DNA of 64,000 bases, from positions 1 to 64,000 of the forward strand of contig JAIVFH010000045.1 of NCBI GenBank assembly GCA_025765595.1, written 5' to 3'. Positions 19,467-30,894 of this stretch are shown piece by piece. This DNA comes from Obelidium mucronatum. Taxonomy: Eukaryota > Chytridiomycota > Chytridiomycetes > Chytridiales > Chytriomycetaceae. The position numbers and the translations under genes were made by a program. Numbering within the stretch: position 1 is the stretch's first letter; every line of letters begins with the position of its first letter. The notes beneath the pieces are model-generated. The model saw only the letters and a list, made by a program, of their open reading frames with translations. It was not told where the DNA came from and ran no database searches.

Positions 19467-21328
19467 ATGGGTGAAGCAGAGAATTATGACTACGACGTCC
19501 TTGTGATGGGTACTGGACCAACCGAGGCCATTCTTGCAGCGTAAGCTCGTAGTCAATATTTATTTCATGACTGCAGCTTAGTGATGCCATGCAACAGCGG
19601 CCTTGCCCGCCATGGCCTCCGAGTAGTCCATGTTGATCCTCGAAGTGTCTACGGTGAAACTGGATCAGTACTGACTCTACAGGAACTGTTTGAGGTGGAA
19701 GGATGCGAGGCTGTGGTGCCAGGTAGTGAGTGTCCCAACCCGAAGTTGCCTGTTTATCGATTTGGCTTTTCCAGATCCATCAAGACACCCAACACTCATG
19801 AAAGACTCTCGAAAGTACTCAATCGAACTCAGTCCCAAACTTATCTATTCATCTGGTGCTCTTGTCGACCTGATGATTAAATCCAATGTGTCGAATTACC
19901 TGGAGTTTCGGGCCGTAGAAACAACACATTTCTGGTGGGAGAACGGATTAGAAGCGGTTCCGAGCTCAAAGGAAGATATATTCTCAAACGAGTCTATTGG
20001 TCTTTTGGAGAAGCGGCGCTTGATGAAACTGCTTTCCAAGTTCGTTGATGCGTCCTTGTCTCCTCCTGGCTCTGATGGTGCTGGAACGCATGAAGCAGAC
20101 CTTGTTGAAAAGGTAGTCGATCCGGAAGATAGCATGCCTTTTGTCGAGTTCTTGGAGAAGCAAGGGCTTGCTGAAAAGAGTCGCGTCATTCTATTCAACG
20201 CGATTGGCCTTTATGTGAACAAAAACGACTATCAAAATAGTAAGATTTGTATCTTTGAGAAGTTCGGGTCTGCGAGCTGATAATGCTCCCATAGTTTCGA
20301 AAAAGGAAGGAACGGATAAGATCCAAAAGTATCTCAGTTCAATTGGCCGATTTGGATCAACCCCCTTCTTAAGTGGTGTATATGGTACCGCCAGCGAAGT
20401 CTCTCAAGCATTTAGCAGGTGATTCATTTTGATGTGCGTGCTTCATTCATGAACCGAAACGCTTGTAGAGTTTGCGCTGTCCATGGAGGAACGTACATTC
20501 TTTCTTATTCTCCTATTTCGGCGACGGTCGCCAATGATGGTGTCTTTAACATCAAATCTAACGATAAAAGTGGTGATGGAAAGAACGAATCGTCAATTAA
20601 TACGAAGTGGATTGTTGCCTCCCCAAGCTGTGCCTCACAATTCCAAGGTACATTTGCCCAGATCAATGCAGCTTTTGATGCAACGCCAATCGTGAAAAGG
20701 TTTGTAGCTAGTTTGCTTTATCAGAAAATGGTCTGATTGAATTTAAGGATATCGCGATGTGTTGCCATCTTGGAGGAAAAACTGAGCACAGTTGGGGAGC
20801 CCGGTCTCGTCATAATTCCATCCGGTGACAAAAGCGTTAACGGTATTATCGGACTCCAACAGTCCAATAACGCTTTAGTATGTCCAGAGGGCAAATGTGA
20901 GGAGATGCATCCTCTCCTAATCCCTGATTTACTGACCGCTTCTGTCCTTGCAGTTCTGATATATCTCTCTAAAGAGTCCGAGACAAATTCAACAGCGAGA
21001 TCTGATTTGGAAGAATCATTGAACAGTTTATTAAGTGTTGGAGAAGGTAATTTCCAACTTTTCAAAAATATGGATCGGTTTTGACTTCAATGCACGACCT
21101 CAATGCACTTCAGAAACCGTCAAGCCGCTGGCCACAGCATATTACACGCAAACAATTCATACTCCGTGTTTATCGAAATCGTGGGATAGGATTATTGTAA
21201 CCAACGATTCTTCAGAGGCTATTGGTTTTGAAGAATGCGTCAAGGAGGCCAAGAGCGTTTTTGAGCGTATTGTTGGACCAGGCGTGGAATTTCTTCCTGC
21301 CATTCAAAACGATGATGAGGATAACTGA
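19467..21328 (+). CDS. MRS6: Rab escort protein (Rab geranylgeranyltransferase component A)
   Basis: Seven exons (19467-19540, 19598-19722, 19775-20239, 20295-20418, 20469-20699, 20748-21046, 21114-21328), all with GT-AG introns of 48-67 nt and matching phase; 510 aa. It belongs to the GDI/REP superfamily: the N-terminal FAD-fold-like motif YDVLVMGTGPTEAILAAGLA, then VDPRSVYG, the IELSPKLIYSSGALVDLMI segment and a VHGGTYIL motif. The protein presents newly made Rab GTPases to geranylgeranyltransferase II and delivers them to membranes. REP rather than GDI is favoured by the longer, insert-containing chain (GDI is ~450 aa and more conserved). No frame problem anywhere, unlike several neighbours. 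Confidence 0.85.
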
Positions 21329-21455
21329 TGTGTTCTTTCCCGATGATAAACGACGGCGCTATCTATTAGCTCATAAATCCTAATCAAAATAAAAGCTTGT
21401 TTTCTTTTGCATGGTCTATACTGATTTCTTGAAGATTGTTGAAAACGCCATTTAA

Positions 21456-24184
21456 ATGAGCCTTCTGGTCCGGATTTTTGCACCAACGCATCTCAGCCGT
21501 CACCGGCGGGATAAAGGACTTTTGATAGGCTGGTCTTTCGTAGCCAGTGACGGGGCTGCTGTGTTTATCATTGCAACGGTTGCTGTGGTGAGGACTCTGC
21601 AAACTAGGATCGTGAATCAACTTAAAACACTGACTCTTTAGCATCAAGCACATCTTGTGAGTGGTGTAAACGGAGAATCTGTTGTCGGATCTCTAGGATA
21701 CGAAACTGATGAACCAAATGTAAATGTGTGTGTTGAAGGCGTTTGAGATTCTAATTCGTGAATGGCCATAGCTTCGTCCCTCCATATCTCTGTACTTCGA
21801 CAAAACCTTTGTTTTAAAGTAACTACCTCGATTCTTAGTGGCACGCAAGTGAACACTGAAAATTGACATACAGATCCTACACATCACAAACATGTCAAAC
21901 ATTCGATGCGAACACAGAGTTTTACTTCTACAACCAACCACGGTCAATCGCGCTCCAATACATGTCTCTTGAGCCGCTTATTCTGGATTTATCAATCGCA
22001 AAGACAATGATGGGCCCAGCATATTCTGGTCAACGAAGCGGGAAGAGGAAAATATCAGTGGAAGAATGGAAGATTGATCAAAATATGATGGCGCATTTGT
22101 TTCCGGCTGGCTCTTTTGGTGGTGCATCTTCGCCTACCCGTTCAAATAGCTTTCGACGCGGGAGTAATGGAGACTTGTTGGCACACAACAGTACAAAGCA
22201 CTCGGATTTGGGCATTGTCTTGGAAAAGGTGAGTTCTAAATAATTATCAGTGCTTGTTTGTCAGCCAGTTTATATATACACTCTCCCACACAGATTAATC
22301 AATGCTACGAAGTGGAATCGAGTATCAAGAATCCATCGCGACGAAAAATAATCACTACGGCAACAATGCTATTCCTACATACATGGAATTTTATTTATTC
22401 ACTTTTGAAATTCCCTGTGGTCATACCCCTCGTTGTTGTCGTTTTCATTGTCAGAGTTGCGGTTGACCTTGGACTGTGGCTTATTAATAAGACTATTAAG
22501 GGTGCAGAACTCGCATTCAAAGATATTTCTACTTTTGGTTTGTGCCTATATCTTTACTGATTTTACGTCTGCGTCTGTTGAAGGTCCTGTTTTGTGTAGG
22601 ATACCAAATCAACTTGCGTTTACAGCAAACATGTTTTTGGCCATGGCAGTATATTCAATGGAGAACAAGCACGCAAAAACTGTCACCATTGTGTCAAGCA
22701 CAATACATTGGGTTGGTATTTATTCATTTTTTTTCCTGCTCGATTTCTCATTGGGAGTCAGGTTTTATAACACTGTCTGGTTAATTGTGAACGATGTTAT
22801 CTTGGGGCTTACTCTTGGATCTTTCCTTATGCTGAACGCGGAGGCTCTTGCAAAGCAGTTTCTTGGAATATTAGATGTACGTTGTTACAGAATCATTTTG
22901 GCCTGTATTCACAAATATCTTCTTTCATTCTCACTAGTATTGGACCTTGGATGGAATCACTTCTGTTATTGATTGGTTAATGGGATGGCCGCCTCCTGTT
23001 GGTTTGAAGCTAAACAGCGAGCTCAATGGGTTCTTGGGACAACTATTTCTCTGGATATTGAATTTGTGGAAAGGTTTGATATCAATTCCGAAATTACAGT
23101 ATGGTTTTAAGCCAAACATTTTTTCTTTAGACTTCGTCCTGCCATTACGAGAAAACCTTCCGACTCTATTATATTCTATTGGATTTTGCGGCTGTTTTGG
23201 GGCCACATTTATTTTGAGTCTTGTTTCGGATTTGATGGCCGTATTCACTATCCACCTGTATCTGTTTTATGTTGTGGCTGCGAAAATCTACAGCTGGCAA
23301 GTGGAGGCTATTTTATCACTGTTAACCATTTTTCGAGGTGAGTTTATACCAGACGCGAATTCGATTTTACAAAGCTTCGCTTGATATAATTATAGGAAAA
23401 AAGTTGAACGTCTTGAGAAACCGAGTGGACAATGCGGAATTTGATTTAGACCAGCTACTTGTTGGTACTATTTTATTCACGCTTTTGGTATTCCTCTTTC
23501 CCACCGTGGCAGTCTATTACATTCTGTTTTCATTGGTAAAACCTCCAGTTGAAGCCAATGTATTTTCTTCTTAACCTGATGAAATGGCATTCAGACTCGT
23601 GTTGGCGTGATTGGAATTCAAGGCGCCTTCGAGATTCTATTGGCGTTCTTGAATCACTTCCCTCTGTTTGCAATTATGCTTCGGTTGAAAGAGCCAAGTC
23701 GTTTACCGGCAGGTGTGAAGTTCAGTCTCTTGGTGAATGAGAATCGCGGGGGCCATTCATCATCGTCCTCTAGTAGTGCTGTGTATTTGAAGATTGAGGT
23801 GATTTAGACCGTTGAGTGAATTTTTGACCTACAGCGTAGTCAATTTTAGAATGTGCCAATCGGGATGAAAACAATTTTTTATCAGTATATCTATATTGTC
23901 GATCGGTATGTTCAGTCTTTTGTTCCTTCCATTTTCAGTTGTGTTGAAAAACGCACCTTTTATAGCCTTGTAACATACTACCTCACATCTGCCACCACCA
24001 AGTCATTCTTTACAGGTCGAGCTATAGCGCGTGTTCCAAGACTACAGGTTTTGTGTCTTCGATTATTTTTTGCATGGAAGTCTCATTTTTTGTTTTCTTG
24101 TAGTATCCCACACTACCTGAGCGGAACTTTGATGAATTACCAAATATTGGTCAAATATACGATTTCTGTAGAAAGATTGTTTGA
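21456..24184 (+). CDS. GPI1: GPI-GlcNAc transferase subunit GPI1 (PIG-Q)
   Basis: Multi-exon gene. The probable first exon is 21456-21587, with GLLIGWSF near the N-terminus, spliced over a 54-nt in-phase intron to 21642. Later exons give the FYFYNQP...LEPLILDL block, several membrane helices, WLMGWPPPVGLKLNSELNGFLG, then KKLNVLRNRVDNAEFDLDQLLVGTILF and PAGVKF, the hallmark order of GPI1/PIG-Q. The last exon ends near YPTLPERNFDELPNIGQ with a stop at 24182-24184. The protein is an ER membrane subunit of the complex that makes GlcNAc-PI, the first step of GPI-anchor synthesis. This is relevant next to an array of putative GPI proteins, though physical proximity is probably chance. Exact borders near 21745-21870 and 23820-23950 are uncertain. 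Confidence 0.85.
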
Positions 24185-24538
24185 TGTTCAGGTCACTCAG
24201 ATGATTGTGGATATGAATCGGCGTTTATATTTCCAATGGTGCTGAAAAGTCGAATCAAATAATAATAAAATAGAAGGTTCAAAAAAACTAGCAATAGAAG
24301 CATATTTTCTGTATTGCTGAAGATTCCTATTGTTTATCTGCGGAGATAGAGGGAAAACGACTACTTTCGAGTTAACTGCGAGGATTTATTATTTATATTC
24401 AAACAAAACTTATAAATACGTTGTCAATAGTACAAATTGGATGGTTTAAATCATCACTTTTCTGTTTCCATTGCCAACACTGAGTCCAAAACGGATCTTT
24501 AACATTCATTTTATTTCAGCGTGTAACATACTTTTCCA
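24185..24538. other. Intergenic between convergent genes
   Basis: AT-rich 3' flanks of GPI1 and the following minus-strand gene. No gene seen. Confidence 0.5.
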
Positions 24539-25369
24539 TCACTTTTCAACCATTGCTTCCTTCACCCATCCCCGCAACTTTTCTGTCATTTTCCAGGCAA
24601 TCACAGCTGGCCTCTGTTCTACCACAACCGCGTCGTAATACCGACCGAGTATCCCAAAGGCCTTCCCACTGCACACTGCATCCCGATATGTGGCTGCAAA
24701 CTGGAGGTGGGGTTTGTAGATTCGAGTCAAATAAGCTTGCGAAGGAGCCAGGATAGATGTTTGGATGTGTTCAGCGAAGGATTCTGTGAGGGCTGGAGCG
24801 TCCTTTCTGAGAAAGAGTGTGTTTTTTTTTGTAAGTTGCGGGTTTCGGAATAAAAATAGCATTATAAAGAAGGATAATTACGGGGCAGTATATTCAGCAA
24901 CAGAATCTGGCGATGGAAGTTGGATGTCTTGAAGTGATGAAGCAGCAACGGCGGGCTTTGACTGAGTTTGATTGCTTATCGCAGATGGAGCCAAAGGTTG
25001 AAGCGTTGATGATGTTGGCGTTGATGCTGATGGTGATGAGGGCATAGTTGAAGGAGAGCCATTGTTGTTCATTGCTGAAACAGTGGGAGTTCTCAGACTC
25101 TCCACGTAGGCTGCATCTGGACTTTCCATCATTCCCACCGCTTCGTTCATGACAGTTACAAAATCGGTGCTGCGTTTATAGAGGAGGGTCTTGTCGGTTC
25201 CTCCTTGACCATCCAACAACCGCTGGATGCACTTCATAGTTGCCTGAGGAGGCTGCTTCTCACGGCGTCTTGTATTCGTTTGAGTCAGAAATATGAAACA
25301 CTTTTGATCCCATTTGGTTGGAGGAGTAGCTGATTGCTTTGACTTGGATGTTGTTTGATCGTTGGCCAT
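24539..25369 (-). CDS. Unrecognised protein with Ser/Pro-rich middle
   Basis: Exons 25369-24882 and 24806-24539 join in frame (intron 75 nt) to 251 aa. The N-terminal ~90 residues look folded (KCFIFLTQTNTRRREK, then KCIQRLLDGQGG). A Ser/Thr/Pro-rich disordered section comes next, then a folded helical end (SFAEHIQTSILAPSQAYLTRIYK through RGWVKEAMVEK). No signal peptide or membrane span. I do not recognise the family. It lies tail to head with another unknown gene on the same strand, 103 nt away. Confidence 0.6.
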
Positions 25370-25472
25370 CGGTTTATAATTGTAGAGTCTCTTTTTTTTG
25401 TGAGAGCAATAATATCGAATAATTCCAAATAAAGTCAATAAATACACGCCCTTTTCTTAATTTTCAGTTCAT

Positions 25473-26095
25473 TCACTTGGTAGTGTCCATTTGTTCTCCT
25501 TCTTCCTCCTCCTTGTCCCCAGCCTCAACATCACTACCATCGCCATCCAAATCAACCTCTCCTTCAAACCCACTCTCATGCAAAAACGCATCCAACTTTC
25601 CCAGAATATCCTCAGCTCTTGATTCCAGCTCGCCCAGCGCGTCATACGTGTTGTCCTGTTTTGCAATAAACAAGAATGATTTAACTTGACAGTAGAATGG
25701 GTTTCTCTTCTTCTTTTTACCATTTCCTTCATCAACAGCGCGAGGTCTTTTGATTCGTCCATTTCTTCTCCGTCTATATCATCGAGAGAGGCCATTGGTT
25801 TTGAAGTCGCGGCCAAGAGGTTTGCCAGCAGAGTGTGCGTGTGAATGTCCACGTCTTTGAGGCTGTTTGCAAGCGTATTTATCGATGCGGAAGAAGAAGC
25901 GGGTATCGAGACTGTTGGTCCTGCTGCTGTTGCTGCGGCAGCGGCGGCTGTACTCTTGTCGCTCAAGTTGTTTGAAGGTTGAGGATTGCTGTTTGATGAT
26001 GGCCTAAAGTCTAATCCAGCTAATGAATCGTATTGCTGTGGGTCTGTGGATTCTTGTATGAAGTGGATGTCGTCTGGCGAATGTGATGCGTTCAT
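25473..26095 (-). CDS. Small acidic coiled-coil protein
   Basis: Exons 26095-25721 and 25655-25473 join in phase 0 with a 65-nt intron to 185 aa. The first half is Ser/Ala-rich. From about residue 85 a helical region (VDIHTHTLLANLLAAT, then LALLMKEMDNTYDALGELESRAEDILGKL) has heptad-like leucines, and the end is strongly acidic. Composition and length suit a subunit of a small coiled-coil complex, but I cannot name it. Confidence 0.6.
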
Positions 26096-26537
26096 GAGAG
26101 TTACTATGTCGCTTTTTTACTATTTATTATCGTCTGAAATCATGCATGTAGCAACAGTCGTTTCACGTAGAGTTGAGTGGAATAGATATTCAGTCAAGGA
26201 CACTTTGGAAGACTAGTGGGTATTTACAACACCCCTATCTTGTGATTTCTGTGGACAGAGTCGTGTTTCTTTTTAATCACTGCCATGCATTAAAGTTCAA
26301 TATTGGTCTCTGACGTTTCCCCAAGATACAACAACGGCTCGTGTCTGACGTTGTTTGGTTCGACTTTTGATTAATAAAGACACCTCAATATCACATTTAC
26401 TCTGGAGGGCTTGTTATGAAAATTCGAAAAAACTGTTAACAATCTCTTAATTGAATTTTCCGCACGTTTCAAAGGTTCTTGACAAGAAAACAACAAGAAT
26501 TATTTCATTCCAAAACACAAGGGGGGAGAAGAGAGAT
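26096..26537. other. Divergent intergenic region
   Basis: Lies between the divergent starts of the coiled-coil gene and the LPMO-like gene and so probably holds both promoters. No coding potential supported. Confidence 0.5.
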
Positions 26538-28429
26538 ATGCACACTGTCATCGTTTCAAGTCTCCTACTTCTATGGACGACATCTACACAAGTTGCCGCC
26601 CACGGGATGATGAATTTCCCCATCCCGCGAGCCTTGCCAGGCGACCAGCAAAACGGTTTCACCTACGCACGTAGCGCTTCCAACCGAAACTTTGACATGC
26701 ACCCAGACCCCGATATCAATTGCGCATACCTCCCCAAAGGCCCAGTATTCACGCAAGTATTGGCGCCGGGACCAGCCACCGTCGACTACACCATCACTGC
26801 CTGGCATATGGGTGGATGCAAAGTCTACATTTCCAAGGACGGGCAAAAGACGTGGCAAGAAATCGGGAGTGACCCGACATGTGGAGTGCAGAGCGCGAAT
26901 CCCACTGGACGAGGGTCCATCAATGTTGTGATCCCCGATGGAACGTACAATGCCGTCCTGCGGTGGTACTACCTTGCAGACAACGGCGGTGCACCCAACG
27001 AGTTTTTCAACAATTGCGCAGATATTCAAGTTTCCGCGACGGGTGGTACCAATGTGCATGACAAGGTTGAATTTCTTGGAGGTGGTGGGTCTGGGTTTGT
27101 CCCGCTGGCCAAATCACCTTCCCAGTACTATGATGCTTCGTGTCCGGTTGCGGGCCAGACATTGTGTTCTGGGAACAAGAATTTTATCAATCAGTGTATT
27201 TCTTTGGCGGCTGGGAACGGTTGGGCGGGTGGTAGCTCTTGGTTGGCGTATCAATGCCCTCCGGGAGCCACTTGTCAGTCTGTCAATGGAGTCGATGCTT
27301 GTACTGGTGGTGCTGCCAGTGGTTCGAATCCTCTTCCACAGCCACCGCCTGTCATTGTGCCAACGGTAAGGAGAAATTTGATTCCTGAAATTGTTTAGCC
27401 ACTTGAACTGACCTTTGAACTCTTATTTTTCTTTTTTGGCAGGCCGTTGTCCCAACATACTTGCCACCAGCTCCAACCGTCGTTGCAGGCAACGGCGGAG
27501 GAGCGCCATGTGCACAATCCGGAGAACTCAGATTACCTATCCCCGAAGGTCAGAACTGTGAATCCGTCAAGAAGGCTTGTCAGTCCCAATGTACCTCCAA
27601 CCAACTGTACAACATTGAGTACAACCGATGCTACTCTGAATCTGAGTCCACTGCTGTGCAATGGTGTCAATGTAACGGCGTGACTTGGTACGGTGCTGCG
27701 TTTGGGAAAGCGACCAAGGCGTGTCCAAGTTCACCATCGGAGCCTGATGTGCCAGCTGAACCTCAAGTCCCAGCTCCTGGTCCTACTACTACTGCTGCGG
27801 GGATTTCTTACCCTCCTCCACCTGCTCCAGAACCTACCCAACCTGTTGTTACTGATAAACCACCTGCGCCAGCACCGCCACAAGCAGGTACAACGGTTGC
27901 CCCAGTGTATACTCAACAACCACCGGCCCCAGTTCCACCTCCTCAACAACCTGCCACTACTGCTGTAGCTCCAGTATACACCCAGAACCCACCACCAGCG
28001 CCACTTCCACCAGTTACAACGGCAACTGCTGCTCCAGTGTACACGCAGGCACCACCGGCGCCACTTCCACCAGTTACAACGGCAACTGCTGCTCCAGTGT
28101 ACACGCAGGCTCCACCGGCACCACTTCCACCTGTTACAACGGCAACTGCTGCTCCAGTGTACACGCAGGCACCACCCGCGCCACAACCGGTTCCACCAAA
28201 GGCAACCACTACTGCTGCCGCGACTACTACTGCCGTATCACCAATCGCCAGCAAGACCACTTCCTGCACCACCACCACCACCATCACAACTACCACCACG
28301 ACAAAGCCAGCTTACGTCCCAGAAGCTCCAGCAACAGTAACCAAAACTACAGCTCCTCCAGCAGCTGCAACAGTCACACGTGCGCCTGGAACAGCCACCA
28401 AGAAAAAGTGTCCTCCCAAGGCGCAGTAA
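26538..28429 (+). CDS. Secreted lytic polysaccharide monooxygenase-like protein with Cys-rich and Pro/Thr-repeat C-terminus
   Basis: Exons 26538-27365 and 27443-28429 (77-nt intron) encode 604 aa. A 21-residue signal peptide is cut before His22 (VAA|HGMM), the N-terminal histidine that, with a second histidine (His90 in AWHMGGC), would form the copper histidine brace. FNNCADIQV near the end of the first domain matches AA11/AA15/AA16-type LPMOs. Next come a Cys-containing region (SCPVAGQTLCSG...), a second Cys-rich module (CAQSG...CESVKKACQSQC...WCQCNG), a Pro/Thr linker with tandem repeats, and a Lys/Cys tail. LPMOs oxidatively cut chitin or cellulose; chitin or wall binding is likely but unproven. 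The start is the ATG directly before the hydrophobic signal; the frame extends further up without one. Confidence 0.75.
27900..28190 (+). repeat. Tandem 60-nt coding repeats (Pro/Thr linker of the LPMO-like protein)
   Basis: At least three near-identical 60-nt units encode APVYTQAPPAPLPPVTTATA, with two more diverged units before them. High identity at the DNA level suggests recent expansion. They would form an extended, heavily O-glycosylated linker. Confidence 0.85.
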
Positions 28430-28639
28430 TTCTGAGGTACCATCCAAAAAAAAAATAGAAAAAAATGAGAAGAGAAGGAGGAGGAGGGGAAGAAGACAGA
28501 GACAAATGAAGAGCTTAAAAAAAAAAGTCAAGAAGAATAAAAGTAGAAACTATGTCACGAGATGTCGTGTGTTTGCTGTTGTTTAAAAAAATGATCTTTT
28601 GTATTTATTGTATATTTTATTTTTAATTATTTAAAAAAA

Positions 28640-28787
28640 ATGAGCGACGAAAGCGATTTGGACGATGAATTGTTGGCGTTGGCAGGAGACGATGAAACCA
28701 CAACAACAGCAACTACAACGACAAAAAGCAAAAGTGGTAGTAACAATCGAGCGTCGAAATCCCGCAAGTTTAGTTTATATGTTTTTG

Positions 28788-28830
<43 letters not shown>

Positions 28831-29441
28831 CTCACACAAAAAAAAAAACACACACACACACACACATACCCAAAACAAAACAACAAAAAAGACGAGGACA
28901 CAGCGACGACGATTCAAATGAAGAAGACGGTCTGATTGGATATAATGACGACGATGACGATGATGAAGGTGGTGGTGGTGGAGGGTATGATGAAGAAGAA
29001 GATCCCGAGTATAAAGAGATGATGACGTGGGGCGAGGACTTGATGGGTGATGAGAAAGACAGACGAAGGTATCTATCAAATATCTTTAGTGTTTTTGGAG
29101 GAGGGGAGGAGATGTATTCTAATTGTAATCCATCATTTATGCGTGAAATAGATTGGAGCAAATGACGGCCTTGGATCGAGAACGGTTTCTTGCTGATCGC
29201 GCTGAACGAAGACAAGTGATTCTCGATAGAATTGAATTGAAAAGGAAAGTTCGTGGATCAGGAGGAGGAGGAGGTGCAACTGGAAATAGACGTGAGAGTC
29301 AAGTATTACGAGAGTGTAGGACTAACAAATTGCAAAAAAAAAACAGGCGCTTCTTCAAGACGTGAAGAAAAGAGTAAAAACTCGCGTTCGTTAAATGCAC
29401 TGAAACGTCAAAGAATCGAAAAGTCATCGAAAAAGTCAACC

Positions 29442-29474
<33 letters not shown>

Positions 29475-30848
29475 GTGGAATTCCACCCACCATCCACCAC
29501 TAAACAATACCACCTCCCATATTAAAGGACGTCGACGACAAGAGAAAATCTTCACGGTACGACTCTGACGACGGGTCATCTGATTCCGACCGCAACGATC
29601 GCCGACGCCGCGACCGAAGCCGAGACCGTAAAGAAAACAACAGAAACAGGGGCCGGAACCGAAGTCTCTCTGACGACAATGATGATTCCGATTCCGAAGC
29701 GGAATCTCGGTACCGCCGAGACCGGGACCGGGACCGACGGGACTCGTCCTTGTCTCGACGACGACAGGACGAAAAGCCGTCATTGGAATTGATGGCCAAA
29801 GTGACAATCAAGCGCGATGAATTGGAAAAGTGGATGTATACAAAGAATTTCCAGGCGCTTGTGGTGGGATCTTTTGTGAGGATTGTGTTTGGTTTGGATC
29901 CAGAGACGAAGCAACAAAAGTATCGGTTGTGTCGTGTTGCAGGTAAAAAAAAACGTCCAAAAAACCCGTTTCTTTTTTTTTTTTTAAATCCTCTGTTTAT
30001 ATATAGATGTGTCGGAGCGTGAAAAGACGTATCGGATGGGAAATACAATTTCCAAGAAACTTCTCCATTTGGCGTATGGAAGTATCAAGGAAAAGGCGTT
30101 TGCAATGGATATTTGTTCAAATTCACCGCCTACTCAAGATGAATATTCCAGATATCTTTTGGCTTTGGGGGCAACTGAACGGATGGATTCTGTGTCGTCA
30201 CTTGAACGGAAAGCAGATGATTTGGAGCGGCAGAGACAGCATGTGTTTTCGAATGTAAGTAGAGAGAGAGAGAGAGAGAGGCGGAGAGAAGATGTTTATG
30301 AAGCGTCTTATCAACACTCACGCACATCACATTTTTATAGGAAGAAATCGAAGAAATGGTGGCACAAAAGAAACAGATCCAACGTATTCCAACAAATATA
30401 GCAGCGGAAAAACTCAACCTCCAACGACTAATTGATCAAGCGAGGGATGAAGGAGATGCAGACCAAGTATCAAAACTGGAAGCGAGAATGCAAGAATTGG
30501 ATGAACTCGCACAAGAGAAATTGGGAAATGTGTCTGACAAGCTGTCGTCGTTTGCAAAACTGAATCAAAAGAATCGGCTGGCACAATTTGAGGAAGCGAG
30601 ACAAGCTGAAATTGAGTTCAAGAACATGAAGAGGGGAGTTGTTGGGGATTCTCCAGAAAAGTAAGTTGTACTCTCTTTGGGACTTTTCTTATTAAAAACA
30701 AAAAAAAAGAAAAAAGGCGTTGCAAGTTGAGCCAAAGCCAAAAGCACCAGCCCGACACAAGTCGACGTTGGATGCCACCAACTTGGAAGTGCTTGTGTTT
30801 GGACGCGATCCGTTTTTTGAGAGTCTTGACTTGTCGCTTTATTTGTGA
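28640..30848 (+). CDS. RTF1: RTF1, Paf1-complex transcription elongation factor (Plus3 domain)
   Basis: Eight exons (28640-28767, 28904-29068, 29152-29291, 29347-29444, 29528-29942, 30007-30254, 30341-30660, 30710-30848) with consistent phases; 550 aa. It opens with the acidic MSDESDLDDELLALAG typical of RTF1, then acidic and Arg/Ser/Asp-rich stretches. The Plus3 domain (about residues 255-360) has VTIKRDELEKWMYTKNF, VVGSFVRIVFG and YRMGNTISKKLLHLAYG. A long coiled coil follows (EEIEEMVAQKKQIQR...QFEEARQAEIEFKNMKRG). The C-terminus ends in VFGRDPFFESLDLSLYL. RTF1 binds Spt5 and promotes H2B ubiquitination during RNA polymerase II elongation in the nucleus. The introns are unusually rich in homopolymers and microsatellites. 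Confidence 0.9.
28794..28866. repeat. (GA)n and (CA)n microsatellites inside RTF1 intron 1
   Basis: A ~35-nt GA run and a ~19-nt CA run, separated by a short A-run, fill much of the 136-nt first intron (28768-28903). A further poly-T of 29 nt (29446-29474) forms part of intron 4, and a short GA run follows the donor at 30255. Confidence 0.9.
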
Positions 30849-30894
30849 TGATTTTTATAAAAAAAAAGACTTTCCACCAAACAAAAACCAAGCA

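Noticed and set aside
21384..21947. Reverse-strand open frames of 70-89 aa suggesting a small gene
   Set aside because: They lie antisense to the first exons of GPI1, whose forward reading (GLLIGWSF, then in-phase splice) fits the family; the reverse frames need an unexplained frame change and match nothing known.
27731..28299. Reverse-strand Trp/Arg- and Val/Gly-rich open frames
   Set aside because: Antisense shadows of the Pro/Thr tandem repeats in the LPMO-like gene.
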